A DNA stretch of 64,000 nt from Actinomycetes bacterium (GCA_023418505.1 JAEZZR010000015.1:133378-197377), one strand, 5' to 3'; counted from the stretch's first letter, positions 1-8,718 are shown. Numbers and translations are program-made. Notes: generated from the sequence alone by a model not told the origin.

Positions 1-807
1 GCTAGCCGCGAATCACTGGCGTTGCTCAATGCACGTTTGGATGAAGCTGTTGCTTCTACCGATACGGTTGCCGTCGCAGCACAGACCGGTTCCGAGCTTT
101 TCGACGTAGTCGAGGTACTTGACTCCGACCGCGGTCTGCGTGTCGCTGTCGCCGATCAGTCGGCAACGGCGGAAAAGCGCACTGAGATTATCCAGTCGCT
201 ATTCACGGGCAAGGTTTCCGAGACAACGCTGAAGGTTGTCACCGATGCAGTAGCACAGGCGTGGTCTACTCCTCGCGAGCTTCGCGACGGATTGGTATCG
301 CTTGGTCGCCGAGCACTATTGCGCTCGGCTGAGGCACAAGGCCAACTGGAAACAGTGGAATCCGAGTTGTTCCAGCTGTCCGTGTTGTTGGTCAAGCAGC
401 CACAGTTTGAGCAGCTGTTGGCAGATAAGAGCGCTTCGGCTGATGCCAAGCGTGGTCTGTTTGCCTCTGTGCTCTACGGCAAAGTCACCTCTGTAACTGA
501 AATTTTGGCTTTGCAGGCAGTAGCGCGCCCACAGAAGCGTCCGGCGGATGACCTCGAGGCATTGTCGCGTCAGGCAGCCGCGTTGCGTGATCGAGTGGTA
601 GCTCGTGTTACTAGTGCAACTGCGTTAAGCGACCAGCAGACCGAGGCGTTGACGGAAAAGCTTGGCCGGATTTATGGCGAGCAAGTTTCTATCCACTCTG
701 TTATCGATAAGTCGGTACTAGGTGGGTTGGTAGTCCGTGTTGGTGATGAAGTCATCGACGGTTCCCTGGCTGGAAAGCTAGAGAAGCTACGCGTTGGCCT
801 TGGCTGA
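1..807 (+). CDS. atpH: ATP synthase F1 subunit delta (5' end cut by window edge)
   Basis: Delta is the peripheral-stalk subunit that ties the F1 head to the b subunits. The reading frame is open from base 1 (Ala-Ser-Arg-Glu-Ser-Leu), so only a few N-terminal residues are missing; the TTG at 22 is not a likely start. About 268 residues are visible, against about 180 in E. coli delta. The excess is explained by an internal duplication: Ser-Glu-Leu-Phe at residues 31 and 121, Ala-Asp-(Q/K)-Ser-Ala at 51 and 141, and Gly-Lys-Val at 70 and 160 recur with a 90-residue offset. The canonical C-terminal domain follows (Gly-Gly-Leu-Val-Val-Arg-Val-Gly near the end). Enlarged delta subunits are known in actinobacteria. 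atpA starts 55 bp downstream in the same operon. Confidence 0.95.
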   Translation, partial: ASRESLALLNARLDEAVASTDTVAVAAQTGSELFDVVEVLDSDRGLRVAVADQSATAEKRTEIIQSLFTGKVSETTLKVVTDAVAQAWSTPRELRDGLVSLGRRALLRSAEAQGQLETVESELFQLSVLLVKQPQFEQLLADKSASADAKRGLFASVLYGKVTSVTEILALQAVARPQKRPADDLEALSRQAAALRDRVVARVTSATALSDQQTEALTEKLGRIYGEQVSIHSVIDKSVLGGLVVRVGDEVIDGSLAGKLEKLRVGLG

Positions 808-862
808 CAGAGAAGTTTGTGAAGAAAACTCAATTAGATAGATTATCGAGAGCAGGAAGAAC

Positions 863-2506
863 ATGGCGGAGCTGACGATCTCCTCCGACGAGATCCGTAG
901 CGCGATTGCGAACTACACCTCGAGCTACTCCCCGGAGGCCTCCCGTGAGGAGGTCGGCGTGGTCATCAGTTGTGCTGATGGTATTGCGCAGGTTGCGGGT
1001 ATGCCGTCGGTTATGACCAACGAGCTGCTCGAATTCCCAGGTGGCGTTATTGGCGTCGCACAGAACTTGGATACCGACAAGATCGGTGTGGTAGTCCTGG
1101 GTAACTTCGAGTCTCTAGCTGAAGGCGACGAGGTAAAGCGCACGGGTGACGTCCTATCCATTCCGGTTGGGGATAATTTCCTTGGCCGCGTTATTAACCC
1201 ACTAGGCCAGCCAATTGACGGCCTAGGCGATATTGAGGCTGAAGAGGATCGTGTCCTCGAGCTGCAGGCACCATCGGTGTTGCAGCGTCAGCCAGTTGAA
1301 GAGCCAATGGCTACCGGCATCAAGGCAATTGATGCGATGACGCCTATTGGCCGCGGTCAGCGCCAGTTGATCATTGGTGACCGTAAGACTGGTAAGACGG
1401 CCGTTTGTATCGACACCATTTTGAACCAGAAGGCCAACTGGGAATCCGGCGATCCTAAGCAGCAGGTTCGTTGTATTTACGTTGCTATTGGCCAGAAGGG
1501 TTCGACCATTGCTGGTGTGCGCCAGACCCTCGAGGAGCAGGGTGCACTGGATTACACCACCATTGTGGCTGCTCCAGCTTCGGACGCTGCAGGCTTTAAG
1601 TGGCTGGCTCCGTTTGCAGGTGCGGCTTTAGGACAGCACTGGATGTACCAGGGCAAGCATGTTCTGGTTATTTACGATGACTTGACGAAGCAGGCTGAAG
1701 CTTATCGTGCGATTTCCTTGCTGTTGCGTCGTCCGCCAGGTCGCGAAGCTTACCCAGGCGACGTGTTCTACTTGCACTCTCGCTTGCTAGAGCGTGCTGC
1801 AAAGCTTTCCGACGATATGGGTGCAGGTTCGCTAACCGCGTTGCCTATTATTGAGACCAAGGCTAACGACGTCTCGGCGTTTATTCCTACGAACGTTATT
1901 TCGATTACCGACGGCCAGGTGTTCTTGGAGTCGGACCTGTTCAACCAGGGTGTCCGTCCGGCAATTAACGTTGGTGTGTCGGTGTCCCGTGTGGGTGGTG
2001 CCGCTCAGACCAAGGGTATGAAGAAGGTTTCCGGTAACTTGCGTCTGGACTTGGCGTCCTACCGGGACTTGGAAGCTTTCGCGATGTTCGCTTCCGACTT
2101 GGATGATGCTTCGAAGCGTCAGCTGGAGCGCGGTCAGCGCCTGGTTGAGCTGCTGAAGCAGAAGGAAAACCACCCTCAGCCAGTGGAATACCAGATGGTG
2201 TCTATCTGGTTGGCTGGCGAAGGTGAATTCGACGATGTTCCAGTTGAGGACGTACGTCGTTTCGAAGCTGAGCTGATGGAATACCTGCAGGATTCGGAAA
2301 AGGCTGCTTTCGAGCAGATCGCCGGTGGTACGCCACTGTCCGATGAATCGAAGGAAGCTTTGGCCAAGGGCACCGCATCGTTTAAGAAGTCTTTCCAGAC
2401 CTCTGAAGGTGCTCCGTTGGTTTCCGAGGCTCCAGCAGAACCTTTGGATGAAAACGACCGTCAGCGCCAACGGATTTCGGTTCAGCGCAACACCGCTAAG
2501 AAGTAG
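863..2506 (+). CDS. atpA: ATP synthase F1 subunit alpha
   Basis: Alpha is the non-catalytic nucleotide-binding subunit of the alpha3beta3 head. The P-loop GDRKTGKT and the alpha signature PAINVGVSVSRVGG are present. The start is an ATG preceded by AGGAAG. At 547 residues it is about 34 longer than E. coli alpha (513), and the excess is a C-terminal tail rich in Glu, Pro, Arg and Gln after the last conserved helices. Mycobacterial alpha carries a comparable C-terminal extension that restrains ATP hydrolysis; a similar role here is inference. It lies between atpH and atpG in the usual order. Confidence 0.98.
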   Translation: MAELTISSDEIRSAIANYTSSYSPEASREEVGVVISCADGIAQVAGMPSVMTNELLEFPGGVIGVAQNLDTDKIGVVVLGNFESLAEGDEVKRTGDVLSIPVGDNFLGRVINPLGQPIDGLGDIEAEEDRVLELQAPSVLQRQPVEEPMATGIKAIDAMTPIGRGQRQLIIGDRKTGKTAVCIDTILNQKANWESGDPKQQVRCIYVAIGQKGSTIAGVRQTLEEQGALDYTTIVAAPASDAAGFKWLAPFAGAALGQHWMYQGKHVLVIYDDLTKQAEAYRAISLLLRRPPGREAYPGDVFYLHSRLLERAAKLSDDMGAGSLTALPIIETKANDVSAFIPTNVISITDGQVFLESDLFNQGVRPAINVGVSVSRVGGAAQTKGMKKVSGNLRLDLASYRDLEAFAMFASDLDDASKRQLERGQRLVELLKQKENHPQPVEYQMVSIWLAGEGEFDDVPVEDVRRFEAELMEYLQDSEKAAFEQIAGGTPLSDESKEALAKGTASFKKSFQTSEGAPLVSEAPAEPLDENDRQRQRISVQRNTAKK

Positions 2507-2560
2507 ACGGGGCGTGACTTTGAAATGACCGTTATCGCAACAGAAGGGAGGCTGTAGGAC

Positions 2561-3538
2561 ATGGCGAATCTTCGTGAACTTCGAGCCCGCATCAAGTCGG
2601 TGAACTCGACGAAGAAGATCACCAAGGCCCAGGAGCTCATCGCGACCTCGCGCATTACCAAGGCGCAGCGTCGAGTTGCGGATTCGCAGCCTTATGCTGA
2701 CGAGATCGAAAAGGTCATCGGCCGCCTGGCTTCTGCATCTTCGTTGGAGCATCCAATGCTTCGCGAAAAGGAAGGCCCGAAGCGCGTTGCAGTGCTAGTT
2801 GTTACTAGCGACCGCGGTATGTGCGGTGGTTACAACCACAACGTGTTGAAGAAGGCTGCTGAACTACGCGCTACCCATGAAGCTGCTGGAAATGAAGTGT
2901 CGCTCTACGTCACCGGACGCAAGGGCATCGCTTACTATGATTTCCGCCAGATTCCACTAGTGGGAACGTGGGAAGGTTTCTCCCAGGATCCTGCTTACGA
3001 CGAAACCCATGATGTTCGCCGCCACTTGATCGATGGCTTTGAGGCCAGCGGTGAGGGGGAAGCTAAGTATCGTGAAGGTTTGCGGGTAGCCCAAGGTACC
3101 CCTGTGGCTGGTTTTGACCAGGTAGATGTGGTCTACACCCAGTTTGTTTCGATGTTGAAGCAGACCCCGCAGGTACACCAGTTGCTGCCGATCGAGCCCG
3201 TCTATGATGAACGCGAAATCGACTTAGGTCCAGACATGTTGTCTGATGGTGGCAATGTCACCGCAGACTACGAGTTCGAACCTGACGCAGATACTTTGCT
3301 GGCAGAGCTGCTGCCACAGTACGTATCGCGCTCGTTATTTGCGATCATGCTTGATGCTGCTGCCTCTGAGTCGGCAGCACGACGCAACGCGATGAAGTCT
3401 GCTACTGACAATGCAACCGAGTTGGTCAAGGATCTCTCCCGTGTGGCTAACCAGGCACGTCAGGCGCAGATTACTCAGGAAATTACAGAAATCGTCGGTG
3501 GCGCCGGTGCGCTCGACGACAGCGGAGAAAGTGACTAG
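2561..3538 (+). CDS. atpG: ATP synthase F1 subunit gamma
   Basis: Gamma is the central rotor shaft of F1. The N-terminal helix (MANLRELRARIKSVNSTKKI) and a C-terminal helix with the pattern Ala-Arg-Gln-Ala-Gln-Ile-Thr-Gln-Glu-Ile-Thr-Glu-Ile-Val-Gly-Gly-Ala are hallmarks of the family. The length of 325 exceeds E. coli gamma (287); the extra residues sit in the Rossmann-like middle (around residues 140-175 and 210-245, acidic) and at the C terminus. GGGAGG lies just before the ATG. atpD begins 2 bp after the stop, indicating translational coupling. Confidence 0.97.
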   Translation: MANLRELRARIKSVNSTKKITKAQELIATSRITKAQRRVADSQPYADEIEKVIGRLASASSLEHPMLREKEGPKRVAVLVVTSDRGMCGGYNHNVLKKAAELRATHEAAGNEVSLYVTGRKGIAYYDFRQIPLVGTWEGFSQDPAYDETHDVRRHLIDGFEASGEGEAKYREGLRVAQGTPVAGFDQVDVVYTQFVSMLKQTPQVHQLLPIEPVYDEREIDLGPDMLSDGGNVTADYEFEPDADTLLAELLPQYVSRSLFAIMLDAAASESAARRNAMKSATDNATELVKDLSRVANQARQAQITQEITEIVGGAGALDDSGESD

Positions 3539-3540
3539 AT

Positions 3541-4989
3541 ATGAGCGACTCGAGCATTGCTCTAGCAGAGCAGAATACAAGCTCGGCCGTTGGCCGGGTG
3601 GTGCGTGTCATCGGTGCCGTCGTCGACGTGGAGTTCCCGCGTAACGAATTGCCGGCACTGTACAACGCGTTGACCGTGGAAGTAACCCTTCCGTCGGTGG
3701 CAAAGACCATTGTGCTAGAGGTGGCACAGCACCTAGGTGACAACATGGTGCGTACCATCGCAATGGCACCTACGGATGGTTTGGTTCGTGGTGTTGATGT
3801 AACCGACACCGGCAAGCCAATTTCCGTTCCTGTGGGCGACGTAGTTAAAGGCCACGTCTTTAACGCACTGGGCGACTGCCTGGACGAGCCAGGTCTGGGC
3901 CGCGATGGCGAGCAGTGGGGCATCCACCGCGAACCACCAGCCTTCGACCAGCTGGAAGGTAAGACCGAAATCCTAGAGACCGGCATTAAGGTCATCGACT
4001 TGCTGACCCCTTACGTGAAGGGCGGCAAGATTGGTTTGTTCGGTGGTGCAGGTGTGGGCAAGACCGTGCTGATCCAGGAGATGATTACTCGTATTGCTCG
4101 CGAGTTCTCCGGTACTTCGGTCTTCGCCGGTGTGGGTGAGCGTACCCGTGAAGGTACGGACCTCTTCCTGGAAATGGAAGAAATGGGCGTGTTGCAAGAC
4201 ACCGCCCTGGTCTTCGGCCAGATGGACGAGCCACCAGGAGTTCGTATGCGCGTGGCTCTGTCGGGTCTGACCATGGCAGAGTACTTCCGCGACGTCCAGC
4301 ACCAGGACGTGTTGTTGTTCATCGACAACATCTTCCGTTTCACCCAGGCAGGCTCGGAAGTTTCCACCCTTCTAGGCCGTATGCCATCGGCTGTGGGTTA
4401 CCAGCCAACCTTGGCAGACGAAATGGGTGTGCTGCAGGAGCGTATTACTTCGACCAAGGGTCGTTCGATTACCTCGCTGCAGGCCGTTTACGTGCCAGCG
4501 GACGACTACACCGACCCAGCTCCGGCAACCACGTTCGCGCACTTGGATGCAACCACCGAACTTGACCGTTCGATCGCATCGAAGGGTATCTACCCAGCTG
4601 TGAACCCACTGACCTCTACCTCGCGTATCCTCGAGCCTGCAATTGTGGGCGAGGAGCACTACCGGGTAGCTCAGCAGGTGATTAACATTCTGCAGAAGAA
4701 CAAGGAATTGCAGGATATTATCGCGATTCTGGGTATGGACGAATTGTCTGAAGAAGACAAGATCACTGTTCAGCGTGCCCGTCGTATCCAGCGCTTCTTG
4801 GGTCAGAACTTCTTCGTTGCAGAGAAGTTCACCGGTTTGCCAGGCTCCTACGTGCCTTTGAAGGACACCATCGAGGCATTCGACCGCATTTGTAAGGGCG
4901 ACTTCGACAACTACCCAGAAATGGCTTTCGACGGCCTGGGTGGTCTCGACGACGTCGAAAAGAAGTACGCAGAAATGCAGAAGAAGTAA
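3541..4989 (+). CDS. atpD: ATP synthase F1 subunit beta
   Basis: Beta is the catalytic subunit. The Walker A motif GGAGVGKT at about residue 167, the catalytic Glu segment GERTREG, Walker B (VLLFIDNIFRFTQAGSEVS) and the signature PAVNPLTSTSR are all intact. The length of 482 is normal. Its ATG overlaps no neighbour but follows the atpG stop by 2 bp. atpC follows after 12 bp. Confidence 0.98.
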   Translation: MSDSSIALAEQNTSSAVGRVVRVIGAVVDVEFPRNELPALYNALTVEVTLPSVAKTIVLEVAQHLGDNMVRTIAMAPTDGLVRGVDVTDTGKPISVPVGDVVKGHVFNALGDCLDEPGLGRDGEQWGIHREPPAFDQLEGKTEILETGIKVIDLLTPYVKGGKIGLFGGAGVGKTVLIQEMITRIAREFSGTSVFAGVGERTREGTDLFLEMEEMGVLQDTALVFGQMDEPPGVRMRVALSGLTMAEYFRDVQHQDVLLFIDNIFRFTQAGSEVSTLLGRMPSAVGYQPTLADEMGVLQERITSTKGRSITSLQAVYVPADDYTDPAPATTFAHLDATTELDRSIASKGIYPAVNPLTSTSRILEPAIVGEEHYRVAQQVINILQKNKELQDIIAILGMDELSEEDKITVQRARRIQRFLGQNFFVAEKFTGLPGSYVPLKDTIEAFDRICKGDFDNYPEMAFDGLGGLDDVEKKYAEMQKK

Positions 4990-5001
4990 GGGGCATACCT
5001 C

Positions 5002-5373
5002 ATGGCTGAAATCACCGCGGAATTGGTTGCCGTGGAACGCAGGCTCTGGGAGGGCAAAGCCACCCAGGTAACTGCTGTGACCACTGAGGGTGAGATTGGC
5101 ATTCTGCCCGGACACCAGCCACTGTTAGGCCAGTTGGTTAACAATGGCACGGTGTCTATTACCACTCCAGAAGGCGAGAAGCTTTACGCTGCAGTGGAGG
5201 GTGGATTTATCTCGGTATCTTCTGCCAAGATTTCTATCCTGGCTGACCGCGCTACGTGGGCTGATGAAGTTGATGTAGCAAAGGCAGAGGCTGATGCGAA
5301 CTCGGATGACGAGGAAGTAAAAGCCCGCGCTCAAGGGCAGCTGCTAGCAGCAAAGCGCGCTAGTGGACGGTAA
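5002..5373 (+). CDS. atpC: ATP synthase F1 subunit epsilon
   Basis: Epsilon caps the rotor and can inhibit ATP hydrolysis. The N-terminal beta-sandwich motif (Gly-Glu-Ile-Gly-Ile-Leu-Pro-Gly-His-Gln-Pro-Leu) is clear. The C-terminal helical part is short, about 40 residues, ending Ala-Lys-Arg-Ala-Ser-Gly-Arg. The total length of 123 is slightly below that of E. coli (139). It is the last gene of the atp operon: a strong hairpin terminator starts 23 bp after the stop. Confidence 0.97.
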   Translation: MAEITAELVAVERRLWEGKATQVTAVTTEGEIGILPGHQPLLGQLVNNGTVSITTPEGEKLYAAVEGGFISVSSAKISILADRATWADEVDVAKAEADANSDDEEVKARAQGQLLAAKRASGR

Positions 5374-5396
5374 CTACCCTTAGTACCGACCTAATT

Positions 5397-5434
5397 AAAA
5401 CCGCTGAAAGGCCAACTGGCTGGACAGCGGTTTT
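5397..5434 (+). terminator. Rho-independent terminator of the atp operon
   Basis: AAAACCGCTG and CAGCGGTTTT form a perfect 10-bp inverted repeat, with a smaller GCCA/TGGC stem inside the loop. The right arm ends in a T run. It sits directly after atpC. Confidence 0.9.
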
Positions 5435-5435
5435 A

Positions 5436-5463
5436 TTGTTATCCGGCTTAGGTGCGCTAGAAT
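5436..5463 (+). promoter_or_regulatory. Probable promoter for the DUF2550-nucS group
   Basis: TTGTTA (5436-5441) and TAGAAT (5458-5463) are separated by 16 bp and lie immediately after the atp terminator, about 130 bp before the DUF2550 start. The -10 fits the corynebacterial TANAAT pattern. This is inferred from sequence only. Confidence 0.5.
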
Positions 5464-5590
5464 AGTGGAAATATCAAAATCCAATTAAATGTTTCCTGCT
5501 GTAACCAACCACCGACGATATCCCAGCCTGATTGTTTTCGCCGGTGGTTTCTAGTTTCCACCCATTCGAGTTGCAAGGATCGGTAGCACA

Positions 5591-6070
5591 ATGCCAGGGA
5601 TGACTATTTTCATCGTTGTTGTAGGGCTATTCTTCGTTGTCGGAGGAGGCCTGGCTTTATGGCGGCTTACTGCGCTTCGATCCCAGGGTACGTCGATCAT
5701 TATGCGTCCGCTGCCGGCCGCTGATGGCGATGCCTGGCGTTATGGCGTGATGATGTACACAGATTGTGGCATCAAGATGTATAAGCTGCGTTCGCTGCGC
5801 CCAGGTCCAAATGTGGTGATTGCCCGTCACGATGTGGAAATTGTCTCTCGTCGAGAGCCAACAGACATCGAGGCGGGTTTTTTCGATCCTGGTTTGTCTG
5901 TGGTGGAGATCCAGTCCACGCAGTTGGGTAAGTGGGAGCTGGCGCTAACCAGTTCGGCTGATACTGCGTTGGTGGCGTGGGTGGAGTCTCGTCCGTCGTT
6001 GCGTCAGACCCGCGAGCTGCCTACTAATATCGAGCGCCGCTTTCGTGCAGTCCGCGAACGTCGGGCTTAG
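5591..6070 (+). CDS. DUF2550 membrane-anchored protein
   Basis: This protein of 159 residues has one N-terminal membrane helix (residues 5-25) and a cytosolic-type domain of beta strands. It matches the DUF2550 family, which in actinobacteria commonly lies between atpC and nucS; that position is kept here. The function is unknown. The start ATG follows AAGGAT at a good distance. nucS begins 9 bp after the stop, so the two are probably co-transcribed. Confidence 0.85.
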   Translation: MPGMTIFIVVVGLFFVVGGGLALWRLTALRSQGTSIIMRPLPAADGDAWRYGVMMYTDCGIKMYKLRSLRPGPNVVIARHDVEIVSRREPTDIEAGFFDPGLSVVEIQSTQLGKWELALTSSADTALVAWVESRPSLRQTRELPTNIERRFRAVRERRA

Positions 6071-6079
6071 ACTGTAACA

Positions 6080-6769
6080 ATGCGTTTAGTGATTGCCGAG
6101 TGCACTGTTGACTTTGTAGGACGACTAACAGCTCACCTACCTAAAGCTCGGCGCTTATTGCTTTTAAAGGCTGATGGTTCGATTTCGATTCATGCCGACG
6201 ACCGCGCCTATAAGCCTCTGAACTGGATGAATCCGCCGTGCACGCTGGTAGAAGAACCGGTACTCGACGAAGATGGCAATCCCACCGACGAACAACTGTG
6301 GGTGGTCTACGCCGGCAATAATCAGTTGCGGATTACGCTTTTCGACGTTATTTCCGATACCACCGTAGAGCTGGGTGAGGAACCCGGGCTGATTAAAGAC
6401 GGCGTGGAAAAGCAGATGCAGGCACTGCTCGCCGAGCATTTCGAGACTTTCGGTACTGGATGGCAGCTGATCAAACGTGAATATCCGACGGCGATTGGCC
6501 CGGTTGATTTGTTGGGGCGCAATGCCCAAGGCGGCACAGTGGCCATTGAAGTAAAGCGCAATGGGCATATCGACGGAGTAGAGCAGCTAACCAGGTATCT
6601 CGAGATGCTCAATCGCGATGAACTGCTCGCCCCCGTCCACGGCATCTTGGCAGCAGAAAAGATATCCAAGCAGGCGCGCACCTTGGCTATCGATCGCGGC
6701 ATTGAATGCGTGGTGATTGATTACGACGAACTGCGGGGCATGGAATCCAACGAGCTGCGGTTGTTCTGA
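6080..6769 (+). CDS. nucS: Mismatch-specific endonuclease NucS/EndoMS
   Basis: NucS cuts both strands at mismatches and replaces MutS/MutL repair in many actinobacteria and archaea. The 229-residue protein has the N-terminal DNA-binding/dimer domain (MRLVIAECTVDFVGRLTAHL) and a C-terminal RecB-like nuclease domain with Asp143, Glu157 and Lys159 in a D...ExK arrangement followed by the Gln169-Tyr173 helix. All expected catalytic residues are visible. Its TGA stop overlaps the ATG of the next gene by one base. Confidence 0.95.
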   Translation: MRLVIAECTVDFVGRLTAHLPKARRLLLLKADGSISIHADDRAYKPLNWMNPPCTLVEEPVLDEDGNPTDEQLWVVYAGNNQLRITLFDVISDTTVELGEEPGLIKDGVEKQMQALLAEHFETFGTGWQLIKREYPTAIGPVDLLGRNAQGGTVAIEVKRNGHIDGVEQLTRYLEMLNRDELLAPVHGILAAEKISKQARTLAIDRGIECVVIDYDELRGMESNELRLF

Positions 6770-7119
6770 TGCCTAGGAAGAATCGTCGTCGGCAAGCTCC
6801 TAGTAATGCGCGCGGTGGTCGTAGTAATAAATCCCAGCGACGCGGAAGTGCGAGGCAGGGGTCGAACTCGGCGGCTGGAATGTTGTGGTCGAATACGCGC
6901 GTAGAATCCGGACCGGGACGGTTAGCGGACGAGGAATTTCAGGTGCGTCCGATTACGGGGGATCGGGCGACGAAGTGGTATCGGTGCCCTGGATGTAATC
7001 AGGAGATTCCGCCGGGGATTTCGCATATTGTGGCGTGGCCGGTGGATTATGGCCATCGGGCGGATGATCGCAGACATTGGCACACGAATTGTTGGCGCAG
7101 GCGTGCCCATCGGGGTTAG
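6769..7119 (+). CDS. Small basic protein with a Cys/His cluster
   Basis: This 116-residue protein has a very basic, Arg/Asn/Ser-rich N terminus (residues 1-40) and a C-terminal cluster Cys-Pro-Gly-Cys, then a His, and His-Trp-His-Thr-Asn-Cys, which looks like a zinc-binding fold. Proteins of this type follow nucS in related actinobacteria, sometimes labelled ATP/GTP-binding without a P-loop; no P-loop is present here. One-base overlap with nucS implies translational coupling. Nucleic-acid binding is only a guess. Confidence 0.75.
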   Translation: MPRKNRRRQAPSNARGGRSNKSQRRGSARQGSNSAAGMLWSNTRVESGPGRLADEEFQVRPITGDRATKWYRCPGCNQEIPPGISHIVAWPVDYGHRADDRRHWHTNCWRRRAHRG

Positions 7120-7164
7120 TAGCTAGGTTCGAGGCCACCGGCTGGGTTAGTAAGATCGAGGGCT

Positions 7165-8232
7165 ATGAATAGCCGAAGCCAGAACCACCAGCACAGCCAC
7201 GCGCATGGACAACACAGTCACGCGCATGGACATCAGCATCGCGAGTGCAGCACCCCGCCGCCACCTCCAGGCACCGTTGATTTGGCGGAAATGCAGCAGC
7301 GCGCGCAACAGCAGGCGCAAGCGAAGCAAGAGCAGGAAAATCGACTCAATGATGCTTCGGAAAATGGCATTGCGCCGGTTGTGGAGATCACGCTAGAAAA
7401 CCTGCAGTCCGATGTGGTGCTGCGCAGTGAGCAGGTGCCAGTCATTGTGGTGATTGGCGGTGCAGCAGCGCCAGAATCGGTGCGGTTGCGCAATACACTG
7501 AGCGAAAAGGCTCGGCAGGCTGGGTTGCACTGGCTGTTGGCCGTGGTTGACGCGGATACGCAGCCTCAGGTGGCACAGGCGTTTGGCGTGCAGCAGCTGC
7601 CTACCGTGGTTGCGGTTGCGATGGGGTCTCCCATTGGCATGTTTGCTGGCGAGAAAACCTCCGATTGGCTCGACCAGTGGTTGGCACAGGTGTTAGAGGC
7701 AACTAGTGGGCGGCTCAAAGGGCTTCCAGCTGGTTCGATTATGGCTGGCGACGAAGGAGCAGCCGGCAGCACAGCTGAACAGTCCGTGGATGTGTTCGGC
7801 AATCCGGTTCCAACCGATGATCCGCGTCTTGCCCAAGCTGAAGAACTCTTTACCGAGGGCAATTTCGGCGAAGCACTAGAGGTCTACGACCAGATTCTGG
7901 CCTCTGAGCCTGCAAACACAGCGCTGAAGAATACGCGCACGAAAGTAGCGTTTTTCGCTCGGGCGCAGCAGATTGATCGCAGCTCGGATCCGATTGCGCG
8001 GGCAGATGCCGCTCCCGACGATGTGGCGTTAGCGCTGGATGCAGCGGATGTAGAAATGCTGCTGGGCTCACCGGAGCAGCCATTGGAGCGGCTACTAGAA
8101 CTACTGCCGAAGGTCTTCGGCGACGAGCGCGAGCAAGTTCGCCAGCGTTTGCTGGATCTTTTAGGGCTTTTCGACACCGGCGATCCGATCGCGCTGCAAA
8201 CGCGACAGCGGATGGCTAGCGTGCTGTTTTAG
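7165..8232 (+). CDS. Thioredoxin-fold/TPR protein, YbbN (CnoX)-like, without CxxC
   Basis: The protein has 355 residues. Residues 9-27 are His-rich (HSHAHGQHSHAHGHQH), encoded by two copies of a DNA unit containing CACGCGCATGGACA, followed by a Pro run and a Gln/Ala coiled segment. A thioredoxin-like domain spans about residues 70-180 (PVIVVIGG..., DADTQPQVAQAFGVQQLPTVVAV). The usual WCxxC is replaced by Ala-Ala-Pro-Glu-Ser, so it cannot act as a dithiol oxidoreductase. The C-terminal TPR-like helices (EELFTEGNFGEALEVYDQIL) match the YbbN/CnoX layout, suggesting a holdase or co-chaperone. The His-rich start might bind metal. Confidence 0.8.
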   Translation: MNSRSQNHQHSHAHGQHSHAHGHQHRECSTPPPPPGTVDLAEMQQRAQQQAQAKQEQENRLNDASENGIAPVVEITLENLQSDVVLRSEQVPVIVVIGGAAAPESVRLRNTLSEKARQAGLHWLLAVVDADTQPQVAQAFGVQQLPTVVAVAMGSPIGMFAGEKTSDWLDQWLAQVLEATSGRLKGLPAGSIMAGDEGAAGSTAEQSVDVFGNPVPTDDPRLAQAEELFTEGNFGEALEVYDQILASEPANTALKNTRTKVAFFARAQQIDRSSDPIARADAAPDDVALALDAADVEMLLGSPEQPLERLLELLPKVFGDEREQVRQRLLDLLGLFDTGDPIALQTRQRMASVLF

Positions 8233-8242
8233 CGTGCTGTTC
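8217..8242. repeat. 13-bp tandem duplication across a stop codon
   Basis: TAGCGTGCTGTTT (8217-8229) is followed directly by TAGCGTGCTGTTC (8230-8242). The stop TAG of the thioredoxin-fold gene is the first triplet of the second copy. A partial third copy (TAGCTTGC) follows. Confidence 0.85.
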
Positions 8243-8273
8243 TAGCTTGCTCCGGTTCTATCCAGCGCCGGCG

Positions 8274-8696
8274 CTAGCTAAGCCCCAGCAGCTTCGCCCC
8301 TTCGGCCTGGAAGGTGTACGGCCAGGAATCTGGTGCTACGAAATAGTAGGCGCCACCCATCACAACGACCATGAAGACCACCAGGGCAACCAGCATAGAG
8401 ACCCACGCTGCTACATGCTGTTTCTGATACCAGGCGTAAAAGAGGTCATATTTCATAGCCAGCCAGATGTTAAACCGGCGCATCGGTGGGAACACCAAGG
8501 ACAGCACGCCAAAGCTTACGAAAATGGTGAACCAGCCAGGCCCTGGGGTGGGCAAAATGATGATGCCAAAGGCCAGCATCATAAAGCCCAGCACTACCAG
8601 CACCGGCGATAGGATTGCGCCATACCAACGAGACTTCATCGCCACATGGCGACGGCGCATTCGATCCATTAAGGATCGGATCCGGTGCTCCATCAT
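8274..8696 (-). CDS. PGPGW-family integral membrane protein
   Basis: This is a 140-residue protein with about three membrane helices (residues 24-48, 53-69 and 95-116). The motif Pro-Thr-Pro-Gly-Pro-Gly-Trp between the first two helices defines the PGPGW (TIGR02611-type) transmembrane family. The basic N terminus (Arg-rich, residues 5-22) predicts a cytosolic orientation. The function is unknown. It lies 22 bp downstream of glgB on the same strand and is convergent with the thioredoxin-fold gene. Confidence 0.85.
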   Translation of the reverse strand: MMEHRIRSLMDRMRRRHVAMKSRWYGAILSPVLVVLGFMMLAFGIIILPTPGPGWFTIFVSFGVLSLVFPPMRRFNIWLAMKYDLFYAWYQKQHVAAWVSMLVALVVFMVVVMGGAYYFVAPDSWPYTFQAEGAKLLGLS

Positions 8697-8718
8697 AGGC
8701 AGTGCCCTTTGTTAAGTA

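Noticed and set aside
1832..2752. A 306-codon minus-strand frame opposite atpA
   Set aside because: It is antisense to a fully conserved gene and its product resembles nothing; codon bias of atpA keeps the opposite frame open.
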